Shown: positions 25,554 through 34,791 of the stretch, one piece after another
How positions within the stretch are numbered: position 1 is the stretch's first letter
How the letters are laid out: every line of letters begins with the position of its first letter
Origin: Faecalibacterium prausnitzii
GTDB taxonomy: Bacteria; Bacillota; Clostridia; Oscillospirales; Ruminococcaceae
Assembly: GCF_003287405.1 (NCBI RefSeq)
Contig: NZ_PRLD01000002.1
Coordinates: 186,001 to 250,000 of the forward strand
Direction of reading: 5' to 3'
DNA length: 64,000 nt
Made by a program: the position numbers and the translations under genes
Notes under the pieces: model-generated
What the model saw: the letters and a program-made list of their open reading frames with translations, nothing else
What the model was told of the DNA's origin: nothing
Database searches by the model: none

Positions 25554-26837
25554 ATGGCAGCACAGACTAACTTTATCGACATCGCCACGATATGGCTCCA
25601 TGCGGGCAAGGGCGGCGATGGCGCGGTGAGCTTCCACCGCGAAAAATTCGTGGCCGCAGGCGGCCCGGACGGCGGTGACGGCGGCCGGGGCGGCGATATC
25701 ATCTTTGTGGCGGATGACCATCTGTCCACCCTGATGGACTTCCGCTATAAACGCAAGTATGTGGCCCCGGAGGGCGGCAAGGGCGGCGCAAGCCTGTGCC
25801 ACGGCAAAAATGCCGAGAATCTGGTCATCAAGGTGCCGCTGGGCACCGTGATCAAGGACGCAGAGAGCGGCCTTGTCATCGCAGACCTGTCCGACCACAC
25901 CCCGGTCACCATTGCTAAGGGTGGTCGCGGCGGCTACGGCAACGCACACTTTGCCACCCCCACCCGCCAGATCCCCAAGTTTGCAAAGCCCGGTATGCCC
26001 GGCGAGGATCTGCAGGTGACCTTGGAACTGAAGCTGATCGCAGACGTGGGCCTGATCGGCTTCCCCAATGTGGGCAAGTCCACCCTCATCTCCACCATCA
26101 GCGCGGCAAAGCCCAAAATCGCAAACTACCACTTTACTACCCTTGTGCCCACGCTGGGCGTTGTGTCGGTGGGTGAGGGCGCAAGCTTTGTCTGCGCCGA
26201 CATTCCCGGCCTGATCGAGGGTGCCAGCGAGGGCGTCGGTCTGGGACACGATTTCCTGCGCCATGTGGAGCGCTGCCGCCTGCTGCTGCACGTTGTGGAT
26301 GTTTCCGGCAGCGAGTGCCGCGACCCCATCGAGGACTTTGAGAAGATCAACGAGGAGCTGGCAAAGTTCAGCCCCGTGCTGGCCGAGCGTCCGCAGATCG
26401 TGGTGGGCAACAAGTGCGACCTTGCCACTGAGGAGCAGATCGAGACCTTCCGTCAGTATGTGGAGGGCAAGGGTCTGACCTTCGTGCCCATCTCTGCCGC
26501 CACCATGCAGGGCGTCAAGCAGCTTCCGGGTCTGGTGTACAACCGTCTCAAGGATATCCCGCAGGTGCCGGTGTTCACCCCTGAGTACAAAAAGCCGGAG
26601 CCCAAGAAGAACGGCCGCGACTTCACCATCCAGCGCATGGAAGCCCATGTGTGGAGCGTGGATGCCCCGTGGCTGGAGTATATTCTGGCCGGCAGCAACG
26701 TGGACGACTACGAGAGCCTGCAGTTCTTCCAGCGTCAGCTGGGCGAGAGCGGCATTCTGGACGCGCTGGTGCAGAAGGGCGTGGAAGAGAACGATACCAT
26801 TCTCATCGGCGAGTATCAGTTCGATTATATCTTCTAA
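25554..26837 (+). CDS. obgE: GTPase Obg/CgtA
   Basis: This 427-residue ribosome-assembly GTPase has the glycine-rich Obg fold (1-160), a G domain with GFPNVGKST (P-loop), DIPGLIEGA (switch II) and NKCD, and a C-terminal OCT domain (about 350-427). The order rplU-rpmA-obg is conserved in bacteria, though here a terminator and a 140-bp gap separate them. AAGGAGG lies six bases before the start. mrnC follows 12 bp downstream. Confidence 0.97.
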   Translation: MAAQTNFIDIATIWLHAGKGGDGAVSFHREKFVAAGGPDGGDGGRGGDIIFVADDHLSTLMDFRYKRKYVAPEGGKGGASLCHGKNAENLVIKVPLGTVIKDAESGLVIADLSDHTPVTIAKGGRGGYGNAHFATPTRQIPKFAKPGMPGEDLQVTLELKLIADVGLIGFPNVGKSTLISTISAAKPKIANYHFTTLVPTLGVVSVGEGASFVCADIPGLIEGASEGVGLGHDFLRHVERCRLLLHVVDVSGSECRDPIEDFEKINEELAKFSPVLAERPQIVVGNKCDLATEEQIETFRQYVEGKGLTFVPISAATMQGVKQLPGLVYNRLKDIPQVPVFTPEYKKPEPKKNGRDFTIQRMEAHVWSVDAPWLEYILAGSNVDDYESLQFFQRQLGESGILDALVQKGVEENDTILIGEYQFDYIF

Positions 26838-26849
26838 GGATAAAGCATC

Positions 26850-27254
26850 ATGAACGAATCAGAAAAGATCGACCCGCGGGAGCTCAGCCCGCTGGCGCTG
26901 GCCTTTGTAGGGGACAGCGTGCTGGAACTGCTGGTGCGCCAGCGTCTGGTGGAGCACCACCGCCTTTCAGCCGGAAAGCTGAATGCCGAAAAGGTCAAGT
27001 ATGTCTCTGCCAAGGCGCAGTTCCGGGAGGAGCAGCTGCTGGAGCCGCTGTTCACCGAGGACGAGCTGGCTGTGTTCAAGCGCGGCCGCAACGCCAGCAA
27101 GGCCAGCGTCGCCAAGCACGCCTCCCCGGAGGAATACCGTGCCTCCACTGGCTTCGAGTGCCTGCTGGGCTGGCTGTACCTGAACGGACAGCTGGAGCGC
27201 GTGCACCAGCTGTTTGAGGTGCTGTGGCAGCAGTTTGATCCTGACCAGAAATAA
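26850..27254 (+). CDS. mrnC: Mini-ribonuclease 3
   Basis: This 134-residue protein is a lone RNase III catalytic domain without a dsRNA-binding domain, the Mini-III form that matures 23S rRNA in Firmicutes. The signature helix reads LALAFVGDSVLELLVR with the metal-binding Asp, and the second acidic site is near GFECLLGWLYL. It is probably co-transcribed with obgE. Confidence 0.93.
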   Translation: MNESEKIDPRELSPLALAFVGDSVLELLVRQRLVEHHRLSAGKLNAEKVKYVSAKAQFREEQLLEPLFTEDELAVFKRGRNASKASVAKHASPEEYRASTGFECLLGWLYLNGQLERVHQLFEVLWQQFDPDQK

Positions 27255-27261
27255 GAATGCG

Positions 27262-27313
27262 AAAGCCCGCTGCTTTCCGCACTGGAAACCAGTGGTGGAA
27301 GGCAGCGGGCTTT
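27262..27313. terminator. Bidirectional terminator after mrnC
   Basis: AAAGCCCGCTGC (27262-27273) pairs with 27302-27313, with an inner CACTGG/CCAGTG stem. It can end mrnC on the plus strand and the Asn/Ser/Thr-rich gene on the minus strand. Confidence 0.7.
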
Positions 27314-27354
27314 GCTTGTTGGCATCTGCGGTCCGTCAGATGCCGCTTACGCCA

Positions 27355-27543
27355 TCAGCGGCTGTTCTTCGCGTTGGTGGAACGGCTGTTGGTGGAGTTC
27401 TTGGCGCTTTCGTCATCGGCACCCTTGGTGTACTGGTTGGGGTGCTTGTGCTCGTTAGTGGCGCTGTTGGTGGTCTTGCTGCTGGTACGGTTAGAGGTCT
27501 GGTTCTTGCAATTGGTGCTGCGGTTCTCACTGCGGTTTTCCAT
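27355..27543 (-). CDS. 62-residue Asn/Ser/Thr-rich low-complexity protein
   Basis: The ATG at 27543 follows GAAAGGAG at nine bases on the minus strand. The protein has 12 Asn, 11 Ser and 9 Thr among 62 residues, with Arg/Lys spaced through (ENRSENRSTNCKNQTSNR at the start), one Cys and no signal peptide. Repeats of the N-x-x-N kind recall small clostridial proteins of unknown, sometimes spore-related, role; I cannot assign it. It lies alone, opposite in strand to its neighbours. Confidence 0.65.
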   Translation of the reverse strand: MENRSENRSTNCKNQTSNRTSSKTTNSATNEHKHPNQYTKGADDESAKNSTNSRSTNAKNSR

Positions 27544-27649
27544 GGTGTGAATGCTCCTTTCGGTCGTTGCTGTGGGGGCGGGGCCGCCCTCACAGTCCAT
27601 AGTGTGGCCGCAGCCGGCGGCTTTATACATCCCATGGGAGGAAAAGAAT

Positions 27650-29188
27650 ATGCCTACGGAATATTTTGAGCAGCGGGAGCGTGCCCTGCTGGGGCAGCGG
27701 TACGAGCAGCTGTATGCCGCTCCGCAGCAGACGGCAGAGCGCGGGGTCACCGTGTCGGCGTTGCGCACCACGCCGGAGCAGTTTGCGCAGCGGGCAGATT
27801 TCCCGCTGGAACCCTCGCCCTTCTGCAAGGCGGCTTTTGTGGTGCATCAGCCGGATTTTAAGCCCGGGCGGCATCCGTACCACCATGCGGGGGTGTTCTA
27901 CTCGCAGGAGCCTTCGGCTTCTTCGGCAGCGCCGCTGCTGGGAGTGCAGCCGGGGATGCGGGTGCTGGACCTGTGCGCCGCGCCCGGCGGCAAAAGCAGC
28001 CAGCTGGCGGCGGCACTGCAGGGGCGCGGTGTGCTGGTGAGCAACGAGTATGTGGCTGCGCGCGCCGAAATTTTAAAAAGCAATCTTGAGCGCATGGGCG
28101 TTTCCAACGCCGTGGTGCTCAACGAGACCCCCGCCCGCATTGCCGAGGCACTGCCGGAGTTTTTCGACCGGGTGCTGGTGGATGCGCCCTGCTCCGGTGA
28201 GGGAATGTTCCGCAAGGAACCAGTAGCGCTGCAGCAGCACTGCGAAGCACTGGTAAAGCAGTGCGCAGAGCTGGGCGCGCAGATTCTGGACTGCGCCGCA
28301 GCGGCACTGGCTCCCGGCGGGCAGCTGGTGTACTCCACCTGCACCTTTGCGCCGGAGGAGGACGAAGGACAGGTGGCGGCCTTTTTGCAGCGCCACCCGG
28401 AGTTTGCGCTGGCCGATGTGCTGGGCAACGTGGACTACACCTTTGGCAGCGCGGGTGAAGAGAACCGCACCGGCGGCCTGTCGCTGGACGTAAGCAAGGT
28501 GCGCCGCATCTGGCCCTGTCAGGGCGGCGAGGGGCATTTTATGGCACGGCTGGTCAAGGCGGGCACGCCCCGCACCCTGCCGCCGGAGGGGGAATACACC
28601 CCGGAGGAGCAGCTCTGGCTTGCCGCTGCTGCACAGGCGGGCAAAAAGGGCAAGGGTAAGGCAAAGCCTGCCAAGGCGGCAGATGCCCGCAGCACCCGCC
28701 GTGCGGACAGCCGTGCCTGCCGGGACGCTGTGCAGGGCACGAGCCGCCGCACCCGGGACACCGGGGCAGGGGAAGCCACTCCGGCGCAGAGCCTTGCCGC
28801 ATGGCAGGAGTTTGCCCGGCAGTATTTTCCCGCACTGGCGCAGCGCCCGGCTGTGGTGCATGGCGGCGGTGTGCTGCTGCCGGTGGCCTTTCCGCAGACG
28901 GGACTTCATGTGCTGCGGGCAGGGGTGTTCGTGGGCAGTGTGCAGAAGGGACGCTTTGTGCCGGAGCACCATCTGTTCACGGCCTTTGGCAGCCTGTGCA
29001 CGAACTGCGAGCAGCTGACCCTTGCCGACTGCCGCTGCACCGAGTATCTCTCCGGCCGTGAGGTGGAAGCCCGCACGGCAGCGGACGGCTGGTGCTGCGT
29101 GACCGTGGACGGCTGGCCGCTGGGCGGCGGCAAGGTGTCCGGCGGGCGGGTGAAAAATCACTACCCCAAGGCACTGCGGCTGCTGTAA
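27650..29188 (+). CDS. rRNA cytosine-C5 methyltransferase, RsmF/NOL1-NOP2-Sun family
   Basis: This 512-residue protein methylates cytosine in rRNA. Its SAM-binding core has LDLCAAPGGKSSQLA, the catalytic motif VDAPCSGEGMFRK and the second catalytic Cys in YSTCTF. An Ala/Lys/Arg-rich linker (about 340-400) leads to a C-terminal RNA-binding domain as in RsmF. The start at 27650 is chosen for GGGAGGA seven bases upstream; the frame continues upstream without a site. The linker is unusually basic and low in complexity. Confidence 0.9.
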   Translation: MPTEYFEQRERALLGQRYEQLYAAPQQTAERGVTVSALRTTPEQFAQRADFPLEPSPFCKAAFVVHQPDFKPGRHPYHHAGVFYSQEPSASSAAPLLGVQPGMRVLDLCAAPGGKSSQLAAALQGRGVLVSNEYVAARAEILKSNLERMGVSNAVVLNETPARIAEALPEFFDRVLVDAPCSGEGMFRKEPVALQQHCEALVKQCAELGAQILDCAAAALAPGGQLVYSTCTFAPEEDEGQVAAFLQRHPEFALADVLGNVDYTFGSAGEENRTGGLSLDVSKVRRIWPCQGGEGHFMARLVKAGTPRTLPPEGEYTPEEQLWLAAAAQAGKKGKGKAKPAKAADARSTRRADSRACRDAVQGTSRRTRDTGAGEATPAQSLAAWQEFARQYFPALAQRPAVVHGGGVLLPVAFPQTGLHVLRAGVFVGSVQKGRFVPEHHLFTAFGSLCTNCEQLTLADCRCTEYLSGREVEARTAADGWCCVTVDGWPLGGGKVSGGRVKNHYPKALRLL

Positions 29189-29233
29189 ACCGCAGATTTA
29201 CACGCATCCGGGCGAAAATCGGGCTTTTCAGGC

Positions 29234-29262
29234 TTGAACGTGCCGGTGGATTGTGATAAAAT
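29234..29262 (+). promoter_or_regulatory. Promoter of the yebC-like gene
   Basis: TTGAAC (29234-29239), 17-bp spacer, TAAAAT (29257-29262). Confidence 0.6.
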
Positions 29263-29356
29263 AACAGAGTTAGATTTTGTGTGCTGCCACAAGCGGGCGA
29301 CCACAGCCCGTCTGCCCGCAGGCGGAGATACCGATAAATTTAGGAGGCTCTTTCCC

Positions 29357-30094
29357 ATGTCTGGACATAGCAAATGGAACAACATTAAGCGCAAGAAGGA
29401 AAAGACTGACGGCGCCCGCGCCAAGGTCTTTACCAAGATCGGCCGCGAGATCAGCGTTGCCGTCCGTGACGGCGGCCCCAACCCGGCTTCCAACAGCAAG
29501 CTGGCAGACCTGATCGCCAAGGCAAAGCGCATGAGCGTGCCCAACGATAACATCCAGCGTATCATCAAAAAGGCCGAGGGCGGCGACAAGACCGAGTTCG
29601 AGGCCATCACCTACGAGGGCTACGGCCCCGGCGGCGTGGCAGTCATGGTGGAGACCCTGACCGACAACCGCAACCGTACCGCTGCCGACCTGCGCCACTA
29701 CTTCGACAAGAACGGCGGCAATCTGGGCGCTATGGGCTGCGTGGCTTTCCTGTTCAACCAGAAGGGCGTCATTGACATCTCTCTGGAGGATAAGGACGCC
29801 GACGAGGCCATGATGGACGCTCTGGATGCCGGTGCCGAGGACTTTGATGCCAGCGAGGACGCTGCCGAGGTCACCACCGATCCCGAGAACTACTCTGCCG
29901 TGGTCAAGGCTCTGGAAGAGAAGGGTTACGAGATCCTGTCCGACGATCTGGCTATGGTGCCCATGACCACCACCCGCCTGACCGACCCCGATCAGCTGAA
30001 GATGATGGGCAAGCTGCTGGATTCTCTGGAGGATAACGATGACGTCCAGAACGTCTGGCACTCTCTCGAGAACGAAGAGGATCTGCCGGAATAA
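29357..30094 (+). CDS. YebC/PmpR family protein
   Basis: This 245-residue protein has the typical start SGHSKWNNIKRKK and three-domain YebC length. Members act as transcription regulators (PmpR) or ease ribosome stalling at proline-rich stretches, as shown for some bacterial YebC. AGGAGG lies nine bases before the ATG at 29357; the upstream extension of the frame has no site. It is a single gene between its own promoter and terminator. Confidence 0.93.
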   Translation: MSGHSKWNNIKRKKEKTDGARAKVFTKIGREISVAVRDGGPNPASNSKLADLIAKAKRMSVPNDNIQRIIKKAEGGDKTEFEAITYEGYGPGGVAVMVETLTDNRNRTAADLRHYFDKNGGNLGAMGCVAFLFNQKGVIDISLEDKDADEAMMDALDAGAEDFDASEDAAEVTTDPENYSAVVKALEEKGYEILSDDLAMVPMTTTRLTDPDQLKMMGKLLDSLEDNDDVQNVWHSLENEEDLPE

Positions 30095-30131
30095 GCTTCC
30101 GCAAGGCTCCTTGCTCTTGAAATAAGACGAT

Positions 30132-30174
30132 AAAAAGCCGCTTTTTGTGCTGTTTGGCACGAAAGGCGGCTTTT
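30132..30174. terminator. Bidirectional terminator between yebC-like and dsdA genes
   Basis: AAAAAGCCGC at 30132 pairs with GGCGGCTTTT ending at 30174, with inner pairing GTGC/GGCAC. A and T runs flank both sides. Confidence 0.75.
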
Positions 30175-30176
30175 GT

Positions 30177-31547
30177 TTATTTCTGTGCCAGCGCCTTGCC
30201 TTTTGCGTAGTAGCGCTGCATTTCTTCCCGGGGGACCATATTCCCGCCGGTGGCCCAGACCAGATGGGTGGCGTTTGCCAGCGTACCGGCGGGCAGGGCA
30301 GCTTCGGTGTAAGCGCCAAGCAGCTGCCCGGGCTGGGTGAGCACCGGGCCATACATTCCCGCCAGAGCGCTGGGCTCAAGGTAAAGATCTTCGGCATCTG
30401 CCAGCTGTGCCAGAAGGGTATACATCCGCTCGTCCTGCAGGGTGTAGCAGCCGCTCATAAAGGGGCGCATCAGCCCGCCCACAAAGCCGGAAGCACGCCC
30501 CACGGCAAGACCATCGGCGGCGGTACGGTTGTCGATGCCAAAGTCCTGCACACAGACGCTGCTGTTTTCGCCGGTGGCCATGCCCAGCATCATGCAGGGG
30601 GAGTGGGTGGGCTCGGCAAAAAAGCAGTGTGCGGCATCGCCGAACAGCATCTTCAGGCCAAAGGCCACGCCGCCGGGGCCGCCGCCCACGCCGCAGGGCA
30701 GATAGGCAAAGAGGGGATGTTCTGCATCCACGGTGACGCCCTGCGCGTCCAGCTGCTTTTTCAGCCGCAGGGCGGCTACGGCATAGCCAAGAAAGAGTGT
30801 CTTGGAGTTTTCGTCATCCACAAAGTGGCAGTAGGGGTCGCCCGCCGCCAGCTTGCGCCCCTCGGTCACGGCGATGCTGTAATCGGAGGCGTATTCCACC
30901 ACCTTGACGCCCCGGCTGCGGAGCAGGTCTTTTTTCCACTGCCGCGCGTCAGCGGACATATGCACGGTGACCTGAAACCCCAGCTTTGCGCTCATGATGC
31001 CGATGGAAAGCCCCAGATTTCCGGTGGAACCCACCGCAATGGAATACTGCGAGAACAGCTTGCGGAAGTGCTCCTCTGCCAGAACGGCGTAGTTGTCGGT
31101 CAGGTGCAGCATTCCGCTGTGCAGGGCAATGTCCTCGGCGGTTTTCAGCACCTCGTAAATGCCGCCACGGGCTTTGATGGAACCGGAAATAGGCAGGTGG
31201 CTGTCCAGCTTGACCCATATCTGTCCGGCGATGGGGGTGCCGCTGCGCTCTTCCAGCACCTTTTGCATCCGGGGGATGGGTCGGACAGGGGATTCAATGA
31301 TGCCGCCGGTCGCAGCAGTTTCTGGAAAGACGGCGGCAAGGTAGGGGGCAAAACGCTCCAGCCGCGCGGCGGCGTCCTCGATGTCGGCAAGGGTCAGCGG
31401 ACAGGCAGCCGCAGCCTGTGCAAAGGGCAGCTTGTCCGGGTTTACCCATGCAGTCTCCTTCAGGGCGCAGAGGTCGGAGACCACGGGATATGCCGCGATC
31501 CAATCGGCAGCGGAACGCCCGGCGATGCACTTGTCAGGTGAAACCAT
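30177..31547 (-). CDS. dsdA: D-serine ammonia-lyase
   Basis: This 456-residue PLP enzyme converts D-serine to pyruvate and ammonia. The PLP lysine is K125 in [14 protein letters not shown], and a glycine-rich phosphate loop (GVGGGPGG) follows. It matches DsdA in length. The start at 31547 has AGGAGG seven bases upstream. It has its own near-consensus promoter and is divergent from uxuA-uxuB, an unusual partner; a role on another beta-hydroxy amino acid cannot be excluded. Confidence 0.92.
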   Translation of the reverse strand: MVSPDKCIAGRSAADWIAAYPVVSDLCALKETAWVNPDKLPFAQAAAACPLTLADIEDAAARLERFAPYLAAVFPETAATGGIIESPVRPIPRMQKVLEERSGTPIAGQIWVKLDSHLPISGSIKARGGIYEVLKTAEDIALHSGMLHLTDNYAVLAEEHFRKLFSQYSIAVGSTGNLGLSIGIMSAKLGFQVTVHMSADARQWKKDLLRSRGVKVVEYASDYSIAVTEGRKLAAGDPYCHFVDDENSKTLFLGYAVAALRLKKQLDAQGVTVDAEHPLFAYLPCGVGGGPGGVAFGLKMLFGDAAHCFFAEPTHSPCMMLGMATGENSSVCVQDFGIDNRTAADGLAVGRASGFVGGLMRPFMSGCYTLQDERMYTLLAQLADAEDLYLEPSALAGMYGPVLTQPGQLLGAYTEAALPAGTLANATHLVWATGGNMVPREEMQRYYAKGKALAQK

Positions 31548-31629
31548 AGCGGATCCTCCTTTATATATAGAAGTTTGGATAGAAGCGGATGAGTGCGCCC
31601 GGCAGGTTTCGCGGGCGCTGAATGTTTTG

Positions 31630-31658
31630 AATATAAAGGTTTTTATAGGAATTGTCAA
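31630..31658 (-). promoter_or_regulatory. Promoter of dsdA
   Basis: On the minus strand: consensus TTGACA (complement of 31653-31658), 17-bp spacer, TATATT (complement of 31630-31635). Confidence 0.75.
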
Positions 31659-31792
31659 CCGGAACAGACTGCGTTGCGCCGGGCGGGTCAGAGAACTACA
31701 TGCTTGGCGGTTACAAGCTATTGCTTGGGCAGCCCAGCGGCAGAGTAGGGAATTTATGGAAGGAAAGCAGCACACTGCCCAAAAACCTTGTT

Positions 31793-31892
31793 AAAAAACT
31801 GGCATTTTGCCGTTTTTGTGTAAAGTATACAAGAATAAACACAAAAAATTGGCATTGCGCGTATTGCTATTTTACAACTGATATATTAGAAT
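31793..31892 (+). promoter_or_regulatory. uxuA control region: repeats and promoter
   Basis: A promoter TTGCTA (31864-31869), 17 bp, TAGAAT (31887-31892) is preceded by two direct repeats AAAAAAyTGGCATT (31793-31806 and 31843-31856, start to start 50 bp). Between them is a near-palindrome, TTGTGTA-AAG-TATACAA (31816-31832, one mismatch), the size of a GntR-type site, and an inverted pair TTTTTGTGT/ACACAAAAA (31813-31821, 31839-31847). The rest of 31659-31792 holds no gene. Confidence 0.5.
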
Positions 31893-31961
31893 ATAAGCAA
31901 GAAGAGCGTGCAGGCGTTCTGCGCGTGCCACATGATAAATAACGACAGGAGGAACTTCTCT

Positions 31962-33059
31962 ATGCCTATGAAAATGGGTTGGCGCTGGTATGGCGAGGGC
32001 AACGACCCCGTCACCCTGAGCGACATCAAGCAGATCCCCGGCGTGACCAGCATCGTCTGGGCACTGCACAACAAGATGCCCGGCGAGATCTGGGAAATCG
32101 ACGAGATCCAGAAGGTTGCAGACCAGATCCACGCCTACGGCTTTGATATGGATGTTGTCGAGTCCGTCAACGTGCACGACGATATCAAGATCGGTCTGCC
32201 CACCCGCGACCAGTATATCGAGAACTACAAGCAGTGCATCCGCAACCTGTCCAAGTTTGGTGTCAAGGTCATCTGCTACAACTTCATGCCCATCTTCGAC
32301 TGGACTCGCACCGACCTGTTCCACCCGGTAGGCGACGGTTCTACCGCACTGTTCTACGAGAAGGACAAGATCAAGGGCGATTACAAGGCCATGGCTGAGT
32401 ATATCATGTCCTTCACCGAGAAGTATAACATGACCTTCCCCGGCTGGGAGCCGGAGCGCATGGCAAAGCTGGACGAGCTGTTCAAGGCCTACGCCCCTGT
32501 CACCAAGGAGAAGCTGTGGGAAAACCTGAAGTACTTCCTCGAAGCCCTGATGCCCACCTGCCGCGAGTGCGACATCAAGATGGCTATCCACATGGACGAT
32601 CCTCCTTGGGATATCTTCGGCCTGCCCCGCCTGCTGGTGGACGAGCCCAGCATCGACCGCTTCCTGAAGATGGTGGACGATCCGTACAACTGCCTGACCC
32701 TGTGCACCGGCAGCCTGAACGCAAACCCCAACAATAACTGTGCTGAGATCATCCGCAAGCACTGCGACCGTATTGCTTTCGGTCACGTCCGCAACATCCA
32801 CCACTTCCCCAACGGCGACTTCTCTGAGGCTGCGCACCGCGATTGCTGCGGCGAGACCGGCATCATTGAGGTGATGCGCGCTTACCATGACTGCGGCTTT
32901 GAGGGCTACATCCGCCCCGACCACGGCCGTCAGCTGTGGGAGGAAGGCCCCGGCGTCTGCCGCCCCGGCTATGGCAAGTATGACCGTGCTCTGGGCATCC
33001 AGTATATGCTGGGTATCTGGGATCTGCTGGACCGTCTGGATGAAGAAAAGAAGGGCTGA
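31962..33059 (+). CDS. uxuA: Mannonate dehydratase
   Basis: This 365-residue enzyme dehydrates D-mannonate to 2-keto-3-deoxygluconate. It opens with the family segment MGWRWYGEGNDPV and shows the metal-site stretches AIHMDDPP, FGHVRN and RPDHGRQLW. The start at 31962 lies nine bases after AGGAGG; the frame extends upstream without a site. It forms an operon with uxuB five bases downstream. Uronate isomerase and KDG kinase/aldolase are outside the window. Confidence 0.96.
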   Translation: MPMKMGWRWYGEGNDPVTLSDIKQIPGVTSIVWALHNKMPGEIWEIDEIQKVADQIHAYGFDMDVVESVNVHDDIKIGLPTRDQYIENYKQCIRNLSKFGVKVICYNFMPIFDWTRTDLFHPVGDGSTALFYEKDKIKGDYKAMAEYIMSFTEKYNMTFPGWEPERMAKLDELFKAYAPVTKEKLWENLKYFLEALMPTCRECDIKMAIHMDDPPWDIFGLPRLLVDEPSIDRFLKMVDDPYNCLTLCTGSLNANPNNNCAEIIRKHCDRIAFGHVRNIHHFPNGDFSEAAHRDCCGETGIIEVMRAYHDCGFEGYIRPDHGRQLWEEGPGVCRPGYGKYDRALGIQYMLGIWDLLDRLDEEKKG

Positions 33060-33064
33060 TTACT

Positions 33065-34651
33065 ATGAAGCTGTCTGATATCAAAAACGGCAATCTGTCC
33101 GCCGAGTGGGCAGAAAAGGGCTACGAGCTGCCCAAATTCGACATTGAGGCCGTCAAGGCCAAGACCCACGCCGAGCCCACTTGGGTGCACTTCGGTGCCG
33201 GCAACATCTTCCGCGCTTTCCCCGCTGCCGTGCTGAACGACGCACTGAACAGCGGCAAGTACGACCGCGGCGTCATCGTGGCCGAGAGCTTCGACTACGA
33301 GATCATCGACAAGGCTTACCAGCCCTACGATAACCTGAGCCTGCTGGTCTGCCTGAAGTCCACCGGCGAGATCGAGAAGAAGGTCATCGCTTCCGTTACC
33401 GAGAGCCTGAAGGCTGACTATTCCTTCGGCGCCGACTGGGCACGTCTGGTGGAGATCTTCCAGAACCCCAGCCTGCAGATGATCTCCTTTACCATCACTG
33501 AGAAGGGCTACGGCGTTGCTCCCGCTGACTTGGAGCGCGGCCTGACCCCCGTGCTGGCTATGGGCAAGGTCACCGTTCTGCTGTACGAGCGCTTCAAGGC
33601 CGGCAAGCTGCCCCTGACCGTCCAGAGCATGGATAACTGCTCTCACAACGGCGATAAGGTCAAGACTGCCGTCCACGCCTACGCTGCAAAGTGGGTGGAG
33701 CAGGGTTTGGTGCCCGCAGAGTTCCTGGCCTATGTGCAGGACGAGACCAAGATCACCTTCCCGTGGAGCATGATCGATAAGATCACCCCGCGCCCGGACG
33801 CAAAGGTGCAGGAGATGCTGGCAAAGGATGGCTTTGAGGATAACTACACCATCGTTACCGAGAAGCACACCTTCACCGCTCCCTTCGTCAACGCTGAGGA
33901 GACCCAGTACCTGTGCATCGAGGATCACTACACCAATGGCCGTCCTCCGCTGGAGCTGGGCGGTGTGCTGTACTGCGACCGCGAGACCGTGGACAAGATC
34001 GAGAAGATGAAGGTCTGCACCTGCCTGAACCCCCTGCACACTGCCATGTCTATCTATGGCTGTATGCTGGGCTACACCCTCATCTCTGCCGAGATGGCAG
34101 ACGAGGATCTGCGCTCCTTCATCCAGAAGGTCGGCTATATCGAGGCGATGCCCGTGGTCGTTGATCCCGGCGTGCTGAACCCCTACGAGTTCATCGGCGC
34201 TGTCATCAACCGCCGTCTGCCCAACCCCTTCATGCCTGATGCTCCCCAGCGTATCGCTACCGATACCTCCCAGAAGCTGGCGATCCGCTTCGGCGAGACC
34301 ATCAAGGCTTACGAGGAGCGCGGTCTGGACAAGTCCAACCTCGTGCTGATCCCGCTGGTGCTGGCAGGCTATGCCCGCTACCTGAAGGGCATCGACGACA
34401 ACGGCCAGCCCTTCGAGATCTCTCCCGATCCGCTGCTGGCTGAACTGCAGGCCATCGTCAGCCCCTTGCAGGTCAAGGAAGGCGAGCAGGACTTCAGCTG
34501 CCTGAAGGCTCTGTACAGCCGTGCCGATGTGTTCGGTGTGGATCTGTACGCCGTTGGTCTGGGCGAAAAGATCGAGGGCATGGTCAAGGAGCTGTACGCC
34601 GGTAACGGCGCAGTGCGCAAGACCCTGCACAAGTACACCCTCGCCCGCTAA
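33065..34651 (+). CDS. uxuB: Fructuronate reductase (mannitol dehydrogenase family)
   Basis: This 528-residue NAD-dependent long-chain dehydrogenase reduces D-fructuronate to D-mannonate, the substrate of the enzyme encoded just upstream. The nucleotide-binding start is VHFGAGNIFRAF and the C-terminal catalytic domain carries NPLHTAMS and the lysine/histidine elements of the mannitol dehydrogenase superfamily. At 528 residues it is slightly longer than the E. coli enzyme. Context favours fructuronate over tagaturonate as substrate. Confidence 0.92.
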   Translation: MKLSDIKNGNLSAEWAEKGYELPKFDIEAVKAKTHAEPTWVHFGAGNIFRAFPAAVLNDALNSGKYDRGVIVAESFDYEIIDKAYQPYDNLSLLVCLKSTGEIEKKVIASVTESLKADYSFGADWARLVEIFQNPSLQMISFTITEKGYGVAPADLERGLTPVLAMGKVTVLLYERFKAGKLPLTVQSMDNCSHNGDKVKTAVHAYAAKWVEQGLVPAEFLAYVQDETKITFPWSMIDKITPRPDAKVQEMLAKDGFEDNYTIVTEKHTFTAPFVNAEETQYLCIEDHYTNGRPPLELGGVLYCDRETVDKIEKMKVCTCLNPLHTAMSIYGCMLGYTLISAEMADEDLRSFIQKVGYIEAMPVVVDPGVLNPYEFIGAVINRRLPNPFMPDAPQRIATDTSQKLAIRFGETIKAYEERGLDKSNLVLIPLVLAGYARYLKGIDDNGQPFEISPDPLLAELQAIVSPLQVKEGEQDFSCLKALYSRADVFGVDLYAVGLGEKIEGMVKELYAGNGAVRKTLHKYTLAR

Positions 34652-34674
34652 AATGTTATAACGCTATTTCCGTA

Positions 34675-34713
34675 CCCACGCTGCGCTTTTGCTTTGCCGC
34701 AGCGTGGGTTTTT
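34675..34713 (+). terminator. Terminator of uxuA-uxuB
   Basis: CCCACGCTGCG (34675-34685) pairs with 34698-34708, followed by five T's. Confidence 0.85.
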
Positions 34714-34730
34714 GCTTTGTCCCTGCGTGA

Positions 34731-34772
34731 AAAAAAGCAGAACAGCCAAGCCTGTCGGCTTGGCTGTTCTGC
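34731..34772 (-). terminator. Terminator of the YcxB-like gene
   Basis: A perfect 16-bp stem (34737-34752 with 34757-34772) around TGTC is followed on the minus strand by six T's (34731-34736). Confidence 0.85.
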
Positions 34773-34791
34773 AAATTATAAAAAATCTTCC

